Below the pieces are notes generated by a model. It saw only the letters and a list, made by a program, of their open reading frames with translations. It did not search any database and was not told the origin of the DNA. The translations under genes and the position numbers were made by a program. From Verrucomicrobiota bacterium (GTDB lineage: Bacteria; Verrucomicrobiota; Verrucomicrobiia; Limisphaerales; J093), in contig JARYMD010000235.1 in NCBI GenBank assembly GCA_029907285.1, positions 1-6,807 on the forward strand: a stretch of 6,807 nt of DNA. Reading direction: 5' to 3'. This document shows, one piece after another, positions 5,527-6,807 of the stretch (its first letter is position 1; every line of letters starts with the position of its first letter).

Positions 5527-6807
5527 ATGCGCCGAAGCTTCAATTCCTGGTTCGCAGACTGCCGCATCTTGATTTGCTCTGCCGCTCTTGCATTCCTCCA
5601 GAGCGCACCCGCAGCACAATACCCGGACAGGTTCGTTTGGGTTTTCGGGTGGAATCTGGGCCGGGACAACGACGTCGCCGAAATCTCTCGTCTGCTCGAC
5701 ACCGCCGCGCAGCACGGAATCAACGGCGCCGTGATGTCGCTCGGACTGGACACCCTTTGCAGGAAAAGCCCGGAGTTTTTCCGCAGGCTCGACGAGGTCC
5801 AGAAGGCCTGCGACCGCAACCGCATCGAACTGATTCCTGCTGTGTTCTCGGTTGGCTATGGCGGTGGTGCCCTCGCGCACGACCGCAACCTCGCCGAAGG
5901 CGTGCCGGTCGAGGACGCCATCTTTGTTGTGCGTGGCCGCGAGGCGCGGTTCGTGCCCGACACATCCGTGCGGATGGCAAATGGCGGGTTCGAAGAATCA
6001 GCAAACAACAGAATGAAGGGCTATAACTTCCATGACCAGCCCGGCGAGGTGAGCTTCGCGGACAAGCAGATCAAACACAGCGGCGAAACCTCGTTGCGAC
6101 TCGAGAATTTCACTTCCAACCCACATGGCCACGGCCGAGTCATGCAGGAAATCCGCGTGGGCCCGCATCGAGCATATCGAGTCAGTCTCTGGGTCAAAAC
6201 TGAGGACCTCCGCCCCACAAGCGCTTTCCAAATCACTGTTCTGGCGGGCAACCGTTCATTGGCACCCCGCACTTTCGACCTGCAACCGACCAGCGACTGG
6301 CAAAAGCTGACAATGCTTTTCAACAGCCTTGGCTTTGATGCTGTCAGAGTTTACGCTGGTGTCTGGGGCGGGCGGACAGGCAAACTCTGGCTCGACGATT
6401 GGACAATCGAAGAGGTCGGCCCACTGAACGTCCTGCGGCGGCCGGGCACGCCGGTCACCGTCCGCAGCGAAGACGGCAAAACAACCTACGCCGAAGGCAC
6501 TGATTACGCCCCGCTCATTGATCCCGAGTACAGTCCATATCGCATCGACAGACCCGCCCCTCCGCTGAAATTGATCGACGGCAGCCGAATACAGGGCGGG
6601 CAACGCCTCCATGTAAGCTGGTATCACACCTTGCTCATTCACGACTCGCAAATCACTGTGTGCATGGCAGAACCGGCCCTCTACGAAATCTTCGATCACG
6701 AATCCAAACTCCTGGCGGAACGGCTTCATCCCCGCCGAGTCCTGCTGAACATGGACGAGGTCCGCATGGGGGGGACCTGCCGGGCATGCCGGGGACGGAA
6801 CATGGCC
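5527..6807 (+). CDS. Secreted glycosidase-like protein with carbohydrate-binding module (3' end off window)
   Basis: There are 427 residues without a stop up to the window edge. A signal peptide (1-30) has hydrophobic core ILICSAALAFL and probable cleavage at APAA/QYP, so the product is exported. Residues 35-106 read as barrel strand-helix units: FVWVFGW, a helix at DVAEISRLLDTAAQHGI, strand GAVMSLGL, a helix at FFRRLDEVQKACDRNRI, strand ELIPAVFS. A jelly-roll carbohydrate-binding module occupies about 148-298, opening with MANGGFEE and closing with GKLWLDDWTIEEVG. The barrel seems to resume at LHVSWYHT (361-368), with a helix at 383-400 and a strand VLLNMDEVRMG (405-415). D410-E411 at that strand end are candidate catalytic acids. 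CRAC (418-421) follows. The ATG is chosen because it leads straight into the signal peptide; an in-frame TTG at 5518 is less likely. No strong ribosome-binding site is seen. The family cannot be named; polysaccharide hydrolysis is inferred from architecture. Confidence 0.75.
   Translation, partial: MRRSFNSWFADCRILICSAALAFLQSAPAAQYPDRFVWVFGWNLGRDNDVAEISRLLDTAAQHGINGAVMSLGLDTLCRKSPEFFRRLDEVQKACDRNRIELIPAVFSVGYGGGALAHDRNLAEGVPVEDAIFVVRGREARFVPDTSVRMANGGFEESANNRMKGYNFHDQPGEVSFADKQIKHSGETSLRLENFTSNPHGHGRVMQEIRVGPHRAYRVSLWVKTEDLRPTSAFQITVLAGNRSLAPRTFDLQPTSDWQKLTMLFNSLGFDAVRVYAGVWGGRTGKLWLDDWTIEEVGPLNVLRRPGTPVTVRSEDGKTTYAEGTDYAPLIDPEYSPYRIDRPAPPLKLIDGSRIQGGQRLHVSWYHTLLIHDSQITVCMAEPALYEIFDHESKLLAERLHPRRVLLNMDEVRMGGTCRACRGRNMA

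Noticed and set aside
5319..6026. Plus-strand open frame (235 codons) overlapping the secreted protein
   Set aside because: It is in a different frame from the gene with signal peptide and carbohydrate-binding module; its Arg-rich translation shows no domain.

Overview
The window (6,807 bases, GC-rich) looks like a chromosomal segment of a free-living Gram-negative bacterium, most probably Verrucomicrobiota. The reasons are an anti-sigma-like gene coupled to a DUF3106-type gene, a large secreted multidomain glycosidase-like protein, and interspersed short repeats with the palindrome AGTGCCAGGCACT. The phylum is an inference from family knowledge, not a search result.

Layout. Bases 1-267 hold a 91-bp dispersed repeat, hairpins and no convincing gene. 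Bases 268-1916 (+) hold two overlapping genes: a single-pass anti-sigma-like membrane protein and a DUF3106-type protein anchored by one hydrophobic segment. A remnant of a PQQ-type beta-propeller gene (minus strand, 1940-2140) follows in convergent orientation. It is cut off exactly where a second copy of the repeat begins (2134-2266). The two-gene cassette is therefore bracketed by direct copies of the same repeat, about 92% identical. No sigma factor gene is visible upstream, where one would be expected.

Bases 2347-5306, all on the minus strand and read right to left, are a MacB/HlyD-type tripartite efflux locus: the C-terminal part of a periplasmic adaptor, a first FtsX/MacB permease, and a second one. 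The first permease carries a single in-frame TAA, probably a former Tyr codon, in an otherwise fully preserved frame. The adaptor has lost its front two-thirds and shows at least one probable frameshift. The second permease is intact. No ATPase gene is present in the window, so the locus looks like an export system in decay unless other parts lie outside.

Bases 5527-6807 (+) begin a secreted protein that runs off the right edge. It has a signal peptide, the first strands of a probable TIM barrel, an inserted carbohydrate-binding jelly-roll module, then the barrel resumes with an Asp-Glu pair at a strand end. It is probably a glycoside hydrolase, but I cannot place it in a known family.

The main story is repeat-associated gene erosion: three broken genes and one orphaned regulatory pair in under 7 kb. 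I see no CRISPR array, tRNA, rRNA or transposase.
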